DNA of 64,000 bases from Mycolicibacterium nivoides (GTDB lineage Bacteria > Actinomycetota > Actinomycetes > Mycobacteriales > Mycobacteriaceae). Both the position numbers and the translations under genes were made by a program. The stretch lies in assembly GCF_003855255.1 (NCBI RefSeq), contig NZ_CP034072.1, positions 1,539,623-1,603,622 on the forward strand, read 5' to 3'. The notes beneath the pieces are model-generated. The model was not told the origin of the DNA. It ran no database searches and was given only the letters and a program-made list of their open reading frames with translations. This document shows positions 7,744 through 20,126 of this stretch, piece after piece; position 1 is the first letter of the stretch, and the number at the start of each line of letters is the position of its first letter.

Positions 7744-8553
7744 GTGGCGCGGCGCGCTCGCGTTGATGCCGAGCTGGTGCGGCGGGGCCTGGCCCGGTCG
7801 CGTCAGCAGGCAGCCGAGCTGATCGAGGCCGGCCGCGTCCGGATCGACGGTATGCCCGCGGCAAAACCGGCGACCGCCGTCGCACCGGACACCAACATCA
7901 CCGTGATCGCCTCCGAGGAGCGCACCTGGGTCTCGCGGGGCGCGCACAAGCTGATCGGTGCACTCGACGCGTTCGAGGTCGTCGTCGAGGGCCGCCGCTG
8001 CCTCGACGCCGGCGCCTCGACCGGGGGTTTCACCGAGGTACTGCTGGACCGCGGTGCCGCCGAGGTGGTGGCCGCCGACGTGGGTTACGGCCAGCTGGCC
8101 TGGCCACTGAGATCCGACGACCGGGTACACGTGCTGGAACGCACGAATGTGCGGGAGTTGACCCCCGAGGCGATCGGCGGGCCGGTGCAGTTGATCGTGG
8201 CCGACCTCTCGTTTATTTCGCTGGCCACGGTTCTTCCGGCGCTGACGGCCTGCGCGGCCCCCGACGCCGATATCGTTCCGATGGTGAAACCGCAGTTCGA
8301 GGTCGGCAAGGACCGGGTGGGTGCGGGCGGCGTGGTGTCAGATCCCGAGTTGCGCATCGACGCGGTGTGCACGGTCGCCCGCAAGGCGGCCACATTGCAG
8401 TGGCATGCTGTCGATGTGACGGCCAGCCCGCTCCCCGGACCATCGGGCAATGTCGAGTATTTCCTGCACCTGCGTGCCCAGAGCGACCGTCCGCTGGATG
8501 GCGAGTCGCTGGAGCAGGCAGTGCGGCGGGCCGTCGAGGAGGGGCCGCAATGA
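7744..8553 (+). CDS. tlyA: TlyA, 16S/23S rRNA 2'-O-methyltransferase
   Basis: The 269-residue protein joins an N-terminal S4-like RNA-binding domain (about 1-60: [28 protein letters not shown]) to an FtsJ/RrmJ Rossmann methyltransferase. SAM-site features are [20 protein letters not shown] and [11 protein letters not shown]; catalytic-core segments are [11 protein letters not shown] and [11 protein letters not shown]. TlyA methylates C1409 of 16S and C1920 of 23S rRNA, and its loss gives capreomycin resistance in mycobacteria. It starts with GTG and its TGA overlaps the ppnK ATG. It lies downstream of an orphan rRNA promoter-leader. Confidence 0.96.
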   Translation: MARRARVDAELVRRGLARSRQQAAELIEAGRVRIDGMPAAKPATAVAPDTNITVIASEERTWVSRGAHKLIGALDAFEVVVEGRRCLDAGASTGGFTEVLLDRGAAEVVAADVGYGQLAWPLRSDDRVHVLERTNVRELTPEAIGGPVQLIVADLSFISLATVLPALTACAAPDADIVPMVKPQFEVGKDRVGAGGVVSDPELRIDAVCTVARKAATLQWHAVDVTASPLPGPSGNVEYFLHLRAQSDRPLDGESLEQAVRRAVEEGPQ

Positions 8554-9473
8554 CGGCTGAACGCACGATTCTGCTGGTGGTGCACACCGGCAGGGACGAG
8601 GCGACCGAAGTTGCCCGTCGAGTGGAAAAGGTGCTCGGCGACAACGGCATTGGTCTGAAGGTTCTCTCGGCGGAAGCCGTGGACCGCGGCCCGCTGCATC
8701 TGGCGCCGGATGACATGCGCGCCCTCGGCGTCGACATCGAGGTCGTCGACGCCGACGAGCGAGCGGCCGAAGGTTGTGAGCTCGTGCTGGTGCTCGGCGG
8801 TGACGGCACGTTCCTGCGTGCCGCGGAGCTCGCGCGAAATGTCGAGATCCCGGTGCTGGGAGTCAATCTGGGCCGGATCGGATTCCTCGCCGAAGCCGAG
8901 GCCGAGGCGATCGACCATGTGCTCGAGCGCGTCATCGAGCGCGACTACCGCGTCGAGGAGCGGATGACCCTCGACATCGCGGTGCGGGTGGGGACCGATG
9001 TGGTGAACCGCGGTTGGGCACTCAACGAGGCCAGCCTGGAGAAGGGTCCCCGGCTCGGAGTGCTCGGCGTTGTGTTGGAGGTGGACGGCCGCCCGGTCTC
9101 GTCGTTCGGCTGCGACGGGGTATTGGTGTCGACCCCGACGGGATCCACGGCCTACGCGTTCTCGGCGGGCGGCCCGGTGCTGTGGCCGGACCTGGAGGCG
9201 ATTCTGGTGGTACCCAACAATGCTCACGCATTGTTCGCCCGTCCGATGGTGACCAGCCCGTTGGCCAGTATCGCGATCGAGATCGAGGCAAGCGGCAACG
9301 ATGCCCTGGTGTTCTGCGACGGTCGCCGCGAGATGGTGGTGCCTGCAGGTGGCCGCCTCGAGGTGACGCGGTGCGGTACGCCGCTGAAATGGGTGCGGCT
9401 GGACTCGGCACCGTTCACTGATCGCCTGGTGCGCAAGTTCCGGTTGCCTGTCACCGGATGGCGGGGACAGTAG
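8550..9473 (+). CDS. ppnK: NAD kinase
   Basis: This 307-residue enzyme makes NADP from NAD with ATP or polyphosphate. Diagnostic motifs are [14 protein letters not shown] (GGDG with catalytic Asp), [23 protein letters not shown] and the [20 protein letters not shown] nucleotide loop. The ATG at 8550 overlaps the tlyA stop (ATGA). An in-frame extension back to 8367 lies inside tlyA and is rejected. It is followed by recN after 6 nt, so translation is probably coupled along tlyA-ppnK-recN. Confidence 0.96.
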   Translation: MTAERTILLVVHTGRDEATEVARRVEKVLGDNGIGLKVLSAEAVDRGPLHLAPDDMRALGVDIEVVDADERAAEGCELVLVLGGDGTFLRAAELARNVEIPVLGVNLGRIGFLAEAEAEAIDHVLERVIERDYRVEERMTLDIAVRVGTDVVNRGWALNEASLEKGPRLGVLGVVLEVDGRPVSSFGCDGVLVSTPTGSTAYAFSAGGPVLWPDLEAILVVPNNAHALFARPMVTSPLASIAIEIEASGNDALVFCDGRREMVVPAGGRLEVTRCGTPLKWVRLDSAPFTDRLVRKFRLPVTGWRGQ

Positions 9474-9479
9474 ATACCT

Positions 9480-11243
9480 GTGCTGTCGGAGATTCGTATC
9501 GAGTCGTTGGGCGCGATCAGTGCTGCCACCGCGGAGTTCGACCGCGGGTTGACGGTGCTGACCGGTGAAACCGGTACCGGTAAGACGATGGTGGTGACCA
9601 GCCTGCACCTGCTCGGTGGGGCGCGGGCGGACGCGACGAGGGTGCGTTCTGGCTCTGACCGTGCTGTGGTGGAAGGCCGGTTCAGCACAATCGAACTCGG
9701 TGAGGACGTGACCGGACGGGTCGAGGAGATCCTGGATTCCTCCGGCGCCGAGCGTGATGACGACGGCAGTGTGATCGCGGCCCGCTCCGTCAGCCGGGCC
9801 GGACCGTCGCGGGCGTTTCTGGGTGGGCGCAGTGTGCCGGCCAAGTCGCTGAGCAGCTTCACCGCCCAGGTGCTGACATTGCATGGCCAGAACGACCAGC
9901 TGCGGTTGATGCGGCCTGACGAGCAGCGGGCGGCACTGGACCGGTTCGCCGACGTCGACAAGCCGCTGGCCCGCTACCGGAGTGTGCGCGACGAATGGCT
10001 GACGGCGCGTCGTGACCTGGCGGACCGCCGCCGGCGGGCCCGGGAACTGGCCCAGGAGGCCGACCGGCTCAGCTTCGGAATCCACGAGATCGATGCGGTC
10101 GCACCGGAACCCGGTGAGGACGAGGCGATCGTCGCCGACATCCGTCGGCTGTCGGAACTCGACGCCCTGCGTGAAGCTGCGCAGACCGCCCGCTTCGCAT
10201 TGGCCGGCGAGCTCGACGAGCCGACGCCGGAGTCCACATCGGCGGCCGACGGTGTGGGCCGCGCGCAGGCGGCGCTGGAGTCCACCGACGACTCGGCGCT
10301 GCAGGCACTGGGCGGCCGCCTGGCCGAGGCGATGGCGGTGATCGGTGACGTGTCCGGCGAACTCGGAGACTATCTGTCCGAATTGCCGAGCGATGCCAGC
10401 ACTTTGGAGACCAAACTGGCGCGGCAGGCCGAGCTGAGGACACTCACCCGCAAGTACGCCGCCGACATCGACGGGGTGCTGGCGTGGTCCCGCGATGCCG
10501 CCGAACGGTTGGCGCAGCTCGACGTGTCCGAGGAGAGCCTGGCTGCCCTGGACCGCAAGGTCGCCGAGCTCGAGGCTCAACTGGTCGCGGCGGCAAGCGA
10601 ACTCACCAAGGTCCGGTCCAAGGCGGCCAAGGGTCTGGCCAAGGCGGTGACCACCGAACTGGCCGGGCTGGCCATGACGAATGCGGTGTTCACCATCGGG
10701 GTCGGTCCGATGCCGGCGCGGGCCGATGATTCCGCGCCGGTGACCATGCCCGACGGCGAGGTGCTGCATGCCGGTCATGACGGTGTGGACGCGGTCGAGT
10801 TCGGCTTCACCGCGCACCGCGGTGCGGATGTGCTGCCGCTGGCCAAGAGTGCCTCCGGCGGTGAACTGTCCCGCGTGATGCTGGCCCTCGAGGTGGTTCT
10901 GTCGGCATCGACGGCGGGCACGACGATGGTGTTCGACGAGGTCGACGCCGGGGTCGGCGGCCGGGCCGCGGTGCAGATCGGGCGTCGTCTGGCCCGGCTG
11001 GCGCGAACTCATCAGGTCATCGTGGTGACCCACCTGCCTCAGGTCGCGGCCTTCGCCGACGCGCACCTCGTGGTCGACAGCGGGAATGGCCGGGCCAAGT
11101 CCAGCGGCGTGCGCCGCATCGACGACGAGGACCGGGTCGCCGAGTTGGCCCGGATGCTGGCCGGATTGGGGGAGTCCGACAGCGGCCGGGCCCACGCCAG
11201 GGAGCTGCTCGAGGCCGCACAGCAGGAGCGCAGCGCGCCGTAG
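9480..11243 (+). CDS. recN: DNA repair protein RecN
   Basis: This SMC-like ATPase of 587 residues acts in double-strand break repair. Walker A is LTGETGTGKTMV (about 30-40). Long helical arms lie between about 150 and 390 (RDLADRRRRARELAQEADRL, LDRKVAELEAQLVAAASELT). The C-terminal half has the ABC signature SGGELSRVMLALEVVL, Walker B TTMVFDEVDAGVGG and the His switch VTHLPQVAAFAD. It starts with GTG, 6 nt after ppnK. No clear LexA box is visible upstream, in keeping with its place inside an operon. Confidence 0.96.
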   Translation: MLSEIRIESLGAISAATAEFDRGLTVLTGETGTGKTMVVTSLHLLGGARADATRVRSGSDRAVVEGRFSTIELGEDVTGRVEEILDSSGAERDDDGSVIAARSVSRAGPSRAFLGGRSVPAKSLSSFTAQVLTLHGQNDQLRLMRPDEQRAALDRFADVDKPLARYRSVRDEWLTARRDLADRRRRARELAQEADRLSFGIHEIDAVAPEPGEDEAIVADIRRLSELDALREAAQTARFALAGELDEPTPESTSAADGVGRAQAALESTDDSALQALGGRLAEAMAVIGDVSGELGDYLSELPSDASTLETKLARQAELRTLTRKYAADIDGVLAWSRDAAERLAQLDVSEESLAALDRKVAELEAQLVAAASELTKVRSKAAKGLAKAVTTELAGLAMTNAVFTIGVGPMPARADDSAPVTMPDGEVLHAGHDGVDAVEFGFTAHRGADVLPLAKSASGGELSRVMLALEVVLSASTAGTTMVFDEVDAGVGGRAAVQIGRRLARLARTHQVIVVTHLPQVAAFADAHLVVDSGNGRAKSSGVRRIDDEDRVAELARMLAGLGESDSGRAHARELLEAAQQERSAP

Positions 11244-11330
11244 GCCGGACTTCAGGTGGTGTCGCGATGAGTTCGCGCCAGGTTGCCGGTCGGTACGCGA
11301 AGACCCGCAATCACAACCGAAGGAGCACCC

Positions 11331-11540
11331 ATGGCGGAATCCGTGAAGGGGCCGGCGAGCTACTTCCCGTCGATCGAGAAGAAATACGGGCGGCCGATCG
11401 CCGAGTGGCTGGAGCTGATTCGTTCGTCGCCGTTGACCAAGCACATGGAGTTGGTCGGTTGGCTCAAATCCGAGCACGGCCTCGGGCACGGGCACGCCAA
11501 CGCGCTGGTCGCCCACACTCTCGCCGAGGCGCGCGCCTAG
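11331..11540 (+). CDS. DUF4287 domain protein
   Basis: This 69-residue cytoplasmic protein starts at ATG 11331 with GAAGGAG 8 nt upstream. It has the family pattern SYFPSIEKKYGRPIAEW, ELVGWLKSEHGLGHGHANALVAHTLAEARA. DUF4287 proteins are small helical proteins of unknown role, sometimes fused to activators of Hsp90-like domains. It follows recN but has its own ribosome site. Its last 4 nt overlap the convergent PNPOx-like gene. It is not part of the M. tuberculosis order at this position. Confidence 0.88.
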   Translation: MAESVKGPASYFPSIEKKYGRPIAEWLELIRSSPLTKHMELVGWLKSEHGLGHGHANALVAHTLAEARA

Positions 11541-12445
11541 CCCTGATCGCCGGTCGGGCCCGGGTTGGCCGGCGACAGCTCGGCGGAGCTCCATCGCAGT
11601 GGGCTGACGTGGGTCAGCTCCACCACCTCGCCGATCGTGAAGTCGACAGCGCACTGCGTGCCGGCACCGGAATCGGCTTCATCCCAGTTGATTTCAGCGG
11701 TTCCGGTGAGCTGGATCGTCGATCCGGAAGACCAATCGACCACCAACAACCCGCACCGCGGGTTGGCCTCGATGTTGCCCAGGGTCATGAACATCGAGTT
11801 CCCGCGGTAGTCCGGCCACCGCAGCTGCCGGGGTGAGAGCACCTGCAGGAACCCGGGATTGCCGCCGCGGTGGGACGCGTCGGCATTACCCGCCGTATCC
11901 GCCGACCCGATGAAGAAGGCGTCGGCACTGGCGATGAGCGCTTGCTGTCGATCGGTCAGTGACTCGCCACGCTGCACGTCGGGCAGCCCCACGGCGGACC
12001 GCACCTCGGCGATGTGCCTGCGAGAGATGTACTTCGGGCAGTTCGAATACACCTGATCGGTGTGGATGCGCAGGCCTGTCCCTGCCGGCTCGGCCGAGCC
12101 GTTGACCCGCATCCGGCGCCGGGTCTGCGGCTCGATGGCGATCATCCCGATCTGCTGCCCGCTGCGCAGCACATCGCCGACCGGATCGCCCGGTGCAGGC
12201 AGCGCGTCGAGCAGGATCGTGCGCGGATCGTCGGCGTGGACGAATCCGGGTGGGCCGGCGATCAAGCTGGTCCACACCCGGCCGTCGTCGTCGGCCGCGG
12301 CGATCACGATCATCGGCTGTTCGGCGAGGAACTCAGCGGCGGCCGCGGGAACTTCGGTGCGGATCATGCGGCCGACGCGAGTGGCGATGGCCTCCTGCCC
12401 CATGCGCCGCTGCACTGCCAGCTCACCCGAGTGATACATGTTCAC
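11537..12445 (-). CDS. Pyridoxamine-5'-phosphate-oxidase-like FMN-binding protein
   Basis: This protein of 302 residues contains two split-barrel segments. The first half has FLAEQPMIVIAAADDDGRVWTSLIAGPPGFV; the second has DAFFIGSADTAGNADASHRGGNPGF, LRWPDYRGNSMFMTLGNIEANPRCGLLVVDW and LTGTAEI. This is the FMN/F420 split-barrel class. The actual substrate cannot be told from sequence. It probably forms a transcription unit with the VOC gene 9 nt upstream on the same strand. The start at 12445 (MNMYHSGELA) could be shifted by two codons. Confidence 0.85.
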   Translation of the reverse strand: MNMYHSGELAVQRRMGQEAIATRVGRMIRTEVPAAAAEFLAEQPMIVIAAADDDGRVWTSLIAGPPGFVHADDPRTILLDALPAPGDPVGDVLRSGQQIGMIAIEPQTRRRMRVNGSAEPAGTGLRIHTDQVYSNCPKYISRRHIAEVRSAVGLPDVQRGESLTDRQQALIASADAFFIGSADTAGNADASHRGGNPGFLQVLSPRQLRWPDYRGNSMFMTLGNIEANPRCGLLVVDWSSGSTIQLTGTAEINWDEADSGAGTQCAVDFTIGEVVELTHVSPLRWSSAELSPANPGPTGDQG

Positions 12446-12454
12446 CTGCTCAGC

Positions 12455-12916
12455 TCAGAAGAATCCGCAGGTGGGGGCCGCTCCGGTTGGTGCGGGAGCG
12501 GTCTGCGCTCCGTCGGGCGCGTACACCTCGAGCCGGGTTCCGTCCGGGTCTGTGAAGAAGATACCGCCGGATGCGGCTCCCTCGCCGTGCGCGACGACGC
12601 CGTCGTGCGCGAATTCCGTGCCCAGCGCCTTCAACGCCGCCTCAACGGTCCGCACCTCGTCGATGCTGGCCGCCTCGAACGAAAGATGATGCAGGCCCGG
12701 TGTTTCCGTGGAGAATCGGCCGTTGCTCTGCTGCCAGAGCGTCAGCCGCAGCGTCCCGCCCGTGCCGAGAAAGGCGTACCGGTGCTCACCCTCGCTGTTG
12801 ACGGCCAGCGGTTCGAAACCCAGCGCGTTTCGGTAGAAGGCGACCGAGCGGTCCAGATCCGTGACGTTGATGCCGACGTGTCCGGCAGCGAGCTGGGGTG
12901 TGGTGGTCCCGGTCAT
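12455..12916 (-). CDS. VOC family (glyoxalase/bleomycin resistance/dioxygenase) protein
   Basis: This 153-residue protein has two beta-alpha-beta-beta-beta modules. Candidate metal ligands are His of GHVGINVTDLDRSVAFY, Glu or His in GEHRYAFLG, His of PGLHHLSFEA, and Glu near GTRLEVYAP. FFTDPDGTRLEVYAP is the standard VOC C-terminal signature. Members include glyoxalase I, ring-cleavage dioxygenases and antibiotic-binding proteins, and this sequence does not discriminate. A GGAGG lies 7 nt before the ATG. It is divergent from the CGNR gene across a repeat-rich promoter. Confidence 0.88.
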   Translation of the reverse strand: MTGTTTPQLAAGHVGINVTDLDRSVAFYRNALGFEPLAVNSEGEHRYAFLGTGGTLRLTLWQQSNGRFSTETPGLHHLSFEAASIDEVRTVEAALKALGTEFAHDGVVAHGEGAASGGIFFTDPDGTRLEVYAPDGAQTAPAPTGAAPTCGFF

Positions 12917-12933
12917 GCAGTCCTCCTGAATGG

Positions 12934-13012
12934 CTAACCGATGTAATTGCTTAAACAGGTTAGAACGGCGATGGGCGAGTCGTCAACCGTCTATTTGTAT
13001 TTCGACGGTTAG
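12934..13012. promoter_or_regulatory. Divergent promoter region with repeated CTAACC/GGTTAG hexamers
   Basis: CTAACC (12934-12939) faces GGTTAG (12958-12963). A second dyad AACCGTC (12985-12991) / GACGGTT (13004-13010) ends in a third GGTTAG (13007-13012). The region is AT-rich for this genome and lies between the VOC/PNPOx unit and the CGNR gene. The CGNR protein is a plausible binder, but this is inference. Confidence 0.4.
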
Positions 13013-13059
13013 TTCGGCGGGTGGCCCTTGGTGTCGCCTGCGCGTGGTTACCCTCAGGT

Positions 13060-13581
13060 ATGCGTGACCCGCGCCCGCATGTCGGCGAACCTCTTGCGCT
13101 GGATCTGCTGAACACCCGGTGGATGTCGGCGGATGGCCCCCAGGACCTCCTGGCGGACGTCGAGGGCCTGCGGTGCTGGTTGCTGGCCAACGGGCTGGAG
13201 GATCGCTGCGAGGCCGACGAGGAGGTGCGGGTCGCCCTGATCTCGGCCCGCGAGGCCATCCTTCGGGCCCTCCGGGACGGGTCCGTCGATGAGGTGAACG
13301 AAGTGCTGGAACGCGGCCGGATCCGGCGCACGCTCACGGCGTCCGGCCCCGCCGAGGCTGCCGAGGTGTCGCAGCCGGAATGGCTCGCCGGCTGGCTGGC
13401 CGCCGACGACTTGTTGCGGTTGCTGGGTGAGGCGCCCGATCGGATCAAGCAGTGCGCACATCCGCACTGCATCCTGTGGTTCCATGACACCTCGAAAAAC
13501 GGGGCCCGGCGCTGGCATTCGATGGCCACCTGTGGCAACCGTGCGAAGGCTGCGCGGCACTATGCGGCGAAGCGGGATTGA
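13060..13581 (+). CDS. CGNR zinc-finger / ABATE domain protein, putative regulator
   Basis: The 173-residue protein begins MRDPRPHVGEPLALDLLNTRW, the ABATE (predicted stress-responsive) domain start. It ends with the CGNR finger CAHPHCILWFHDTSKNGARRWHSMATCGNRAKAARH, in which Cys-x3-Cys and the later CGNR Cys would bind zinc. Such proteins are treated as transcription regulators. ATG 13060 is used because the domain starts there; the frame extends back to 13021. Divergence from the VOC/PNPOx pair suggests it controls them. Confidence 0.85.
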   Translation: MRDPRPHVGEPLALDLLNTRWMSADGPQDLLADVEGLRCWLLANGLEDRCEADEEVRVALISAREAILRALRDGSVDEVNEVLERGRIRRTLTASGPAEAAEVSQPEWLAGWLAADDLLRLLGEAPDRIKQCAHPHCILWFHDTSKNGARRWHSMATCGNRAKAARHYAAKRD

Positions 13582-13681
13582 GACCGAATTCGTGTTACTG
13601 ATGTGACTAAAGCCAACTTGTGAGGCTGGTGTTACGGCGCGCCTCCGCCGCCTGACCGGCCGTTCCCGACAGAATCGGCGC

Positions 13682-14866
13682 ATGAAGATGGCCACTCTGC
13701 TCACCCGCAATGCCAGTTCGCGTCCGGGAGTGACCGGCACTGCTCGAGTGGACCGCGACATCGATCGTCTGCTGCGCCGCGTCGGCCCTGGCGACATCGT
13801 GGTCCTCGATGCCCAGGATCTGGACCGGATCACCGCCGATGCGCTGGTCGAGGCTCAGATCGCCGGTGTCGTCAACGCCTCGCCGTCGATCTCGGGGCGC
13901 TACCCGAACCTGGGGCCCGAGGTGCTCGTCGCCAACGGTGTGGTGCTCATCGACGAGGCGGGGTCGGAAGTCTTCAAGAAGATCAAAGACGGGGCGCGGA
14001 TCCGGCTGAACAACGGCGGCGTCTACTCCGGTGACCGGCGCATCGCGGTGGGCACCGAGCGCAACGATCAAGAGATCCACGAGTTGATGCACGACGCCAA
14101 GAGTGGTCTGGTGGCGCATCTGGAAGCCTTCGCCGGCAACACCATCGAGTTCATCCGCAGTGAGAGCCCGCTGCTCATCGACGGCATCGGAATCCCGAAC
14201 ATCGACGTGGACCTGCACCGTAGGCACGTCGTGATCGTCGCCGAGGAGCCCCACGCCGCCGAGGACCTCAAGGCGCTCAAGCCGTTCATCAAGGAGTACC
14301 AGCCGGTTCTGGTCGGCGTCGGCGCCGGCGCGGACGTGCTGCGCAAGGCCGGCTACCGGCCCGCCCTGATCGTCGGCGACCCCGACAAGATGAGCGTCGA
14401 GGTGCTGCGGTGCGGCGCCCAGGTGGTGCTGCCCGCCGACGCCGACGGGCATGCCGCCGGTCTGGAGCGCATCCAGGACCTCGGCGTCGGCGCGATGACC
14501 TTCCCGGCCGCCGGGTCGGCAGCGGACCTGGCGCTGCTGCTGTGCGACCACCACGGGGCGTCGCTGATCGTCACGGTCGGTCACACGGCCTCCATCGAGG
14601 AATTCTTCGACCGCTCGCGCCAGCGCAGCAACCCGTCCACGTTCCTGACCCGGTTGAAGGTCGGGGAGAAGCTCGTCGACGCCAAGGCGGTGGCGACGCT
14701 GTACCGCAGCCGGGTGTCCGGCGGGGCGATCGCGCTGCTGGTGCTGGCGATGCTGGTGGCGGTGGTTGTCGCGCTGTGGGTGTCCCGGGCCGACGGTGCG
14801 GTGCTCGACTGGGTCGTCGACTACTGGAACCGTTTCACGCTCTGGGTACAGGGTCTCGTCAGCTGA
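13682..14866 (+). CDS. steA: SteA-like cytokinetic ring/envelope protein (Rv1697-like)
   Basis: This 394-residue protein has a large cytoplasmic part carrying a thiamin-pyrophosphokinase-like domain (about 200-330: IVGDPDKMSVEVLRCG, QVVLPADADGHAAGLERI). One C-terminal transmembrane helix GGAIALLVLAMLVAVVVALWV (about 355-375) follows. Corynebacterial SteA, with SteB, is required for cell separation at the septum. The order SteA-SteB before pyrG is conserved. MKMATLL at 13682 could also start at the third codon. No ribosome site stands out. Confidence 0.85.
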   Translation: MKMATLLTRNASSRPGVTGTARVDRDIDRLLRRVGPGDIVVLDAQDLDRITADALVEAQIAGVVNASPSISGRYPNLGPEVLVANGVVLIDEAGSEVFKKIKDGARIRLNNGGVYSGDRRIAVGTERNDQEIHELMHDAKSGLVAHLEAFAGNTIEFIRSESPLLIDGIGIPNIDVDLHRRHVVIVAEEPHAAEDLKALKPFIKEYQPVLVGVGAGADVLRKAGYRPALIVGDPDKMSVEVLRCGAQVVLPADADGHAAGLERIQDLGVGAMTFPAAGSAADLALLLCDHHGASLIVTVGHTASIEEFFDRSRQRSNPSTFLTRLKVGEKLVDAKAVATLYRSRVSGGAIALLVLAMLVAVVVALWVSRADGAVLDWVVDYWNRFTLWVQGLVS

Positions 14867-14881
14867 TCGGATCGGTGAGTT

Positions 14882-18344
<3,463 letters not shown>

Positions 18345-18348
<4 letters not shown>

Positions 18349-19301
18349 CGACGCCGTCCCCCGTCCGATCGGCCCTCGACGACCAGTTACAGGGCTACCT
18401 CGATCACCTGACGATCGAGCGGGGCGTGGCGGCCAACACCTTGAGCTCCTACCGGCGCGACCTGCGCCGCTACGCAGAGCACCTGACCCAGCGCGGAATC
18501 GATGATCTGGCCAAGGTGTCCGAGGCCGACGTCAGCGACTTCCTGATCGCCCTGCGCCGGGGCGACCCCGAGTCGGGAGTGGCTGCGCTGTCGGCGGTTT
18601 CGGCCGCCCGGGCCGTGGTCGCGGTCCGCGGTCTGCACCGGTTCACCACAGCCGAGGGCATCACCGCACTCGATGTCGCCCGTGGGGTGAAACCACCCAC
18701 GCCCAGTCGCCGGCTGCCCAAGAGTCTCACTCTCGACGAGGTGCTCGCGTTGCTCGAGGCCGCAGGCGGGGACAGCGAAGCCGACGGTCCGCTGACACTC
18801 CGCAACCGGGCGCTGCTGGAGTTGCTGTACTCGACCGGGGCGCGAATCTCGGAGGCCGTGGGACTCGACATCGATGACATCGACACCCAGGCGCGCTCGG
18901 TGCTGCTGCGCGGCAAGGGCGGCAAGCAACGGCTGGTGCCCATCGGTCGTCCCGCGGTCAGCGCGCTCGACACCTACCTGGTGCGGGGCCGGCCGGACCT
19001 GGCCCGGCGCGGCCGGGGCACGCCGGGGATCTTCCTCAATGCCCGCGGCGGGCGCCTGTCCCGGCAGAGTGCCTGGCAGGTGTTGCAAGATGCGGCCGAG
19101 CGGGCCGGGATCACGTCGGCGGTCTCGCCGCACACGTTGCGGCACTCGTTCGCGACCCACCTGCTCGACGGCGGTGCCGACGTGCGCGTCGTGCAGGAAC
19201 TGCTCGGTCACGCCTCGGTGACCACCACGCAGATCTACACCATGGTCACCGTGCATACGCTGCGCGAGGTCTGGGCGGGTGCGCACCCGCGGGCGCGCTA
19301 A
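18345..19301 (+). CDS. xerD: Site-specific tyrosine recombinase XerD
   Basis: This 318-residue recombinase resolves chromosome dimers at dif together with XerC. The N-terminal SAM-like core-binding domain is [22 protein letters not shown]. Catalytic residues are visible: Arg in [12 protein letters not shown], Lys in [11 protein letters not shown], His-x2-Arg in [12 protein letters not shown], His in [11 protein letters not shown] and Tyr in QIYTMV. ATG 18345 overlaps the NUDIX stop. Its place next to pyrG/NUDIX and close to parA-scpAB is the conserved mycobacterial one, so it is the housekeeping enzyme rather than a mobile-element integrase. Confidence 0.96.
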
Positions 19302-20062
19302 CCGCCCAGGTACTCCGATTCCAGCACCAGGTCGGGCAGCAGGGTCTGATACTCGGCATGCGTCTTGTGATGTTTCGTATCCCAGAGTGAACCCTGCTGC
19401 TCCTGCATGTAGGCCAGGTACTTCGGCGCTCCCGGAAGCTTCACGTTGTCGGCGACCACGATCGAGCCCCGGTGCAGCCAGCCCCGCTTCAGCAGGCTCT
19501 GCAGGTCGGTCAGGTAGGCGTTCTTGTCGTGATCGAGGAACACGAAATCCAGCCCGCCGGTCTCGAACCCGCCTGCCGCGAGCGCGTCGAGCGTGCGTCC
19601 GCCGTCGTCGATGGTCCCGACCACGCAAGTGATCCGGTCGGCCACCCCGGCGTGGGCCCAGATGCGTCGCGCGATGTCGGCATTGGTGGGGGAGAACTCG
19701 ACCGAGAACACCCGGGCGGCCGGTGCGGCGCGGGCGATGCGCATGGCCCCGTAGCCGCAATAGGTGCCCAGTTCCAAAGCCAGGCGCGGGTTGGCCCGCA
19801 CGACTGCCGCGTCGAGCAGCGCACCCTTCTCGTCGCCGACGTTGATCAGAAACGACTTCTCGTAGGCGAACTTGTCGATGGTGGCGATGACATCGTCGAG
19901 GTCGCCCGCGCGGGCGTTGGCCACGACATAATCGGCGGCCGCGGCCTCCCGGCCATCGCCCCACTGCCCGGTGCGGGCGAAGTGTCTGGCGCCGATTCCC
20001 ATCCGGATGAACGACCACCGCAACAGCGGCAGCCGCTGTTTGAGACTCATGACGCACACCAT
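19298..20062 (-). CDS. Class I SAM-dependent O-methyltransferase, COMT-like (Rv1703c-like)
   Basis: This 254-residue protein has Rossmann motif [18 protein letters not shown], motif [15 protein letters not shown] and a [15 protein letters not shown] segment. The last matches the metal-binding Asp/Asn region of catechol O-methyltransferases. The start at 20062 ([10 protein letters not shown]) may be internal at ATG 20050. It converges on xerD with a 4-nt overlap and is divergent from parA. M. tuberculosis has Rv1703c in the same place; the cycA/PPE genes found there are absent here. Confidence 0.9.
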   Translation of the reverse strand: MVCVMSLKQRLPLLRWSFIRMGIGARHFARTGQWGDGREAAAADYVVANARAGDLDDVIATIDKFAYEKSFLINVGDEKGALLDAAVVRANPRLALELGTYCGYGAMRIARAAPAARVFSVEFSPTNADIARRIWAHAGVADRITCVVGTIDDGGRTLDALAAGGFETGGLDFVFLDHDKNAYLTDLQSLLKRGWLHRGSIVVADNVKLPGAPKYLAYMQEQQGSLWDTKHHKTHAEYQTLLPDLVLESEYLGG

Positions 20063-20126
20063 ATGCGCCCGATTGCCCGCGGGTCTGCCCGTCCTGGCTG
20101 CGTACCGACGTTAAACTTGCGGGGAT

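Noticed and set aside
8085..11654. Very long open frame (1189 codons) on the minus strand
   Set aside because: It runs antisense to tlyA, ppnK, recN and DUF4287, which all have clear motifs. It is a product of high GC and codon-position bias, with no recognisable domain.
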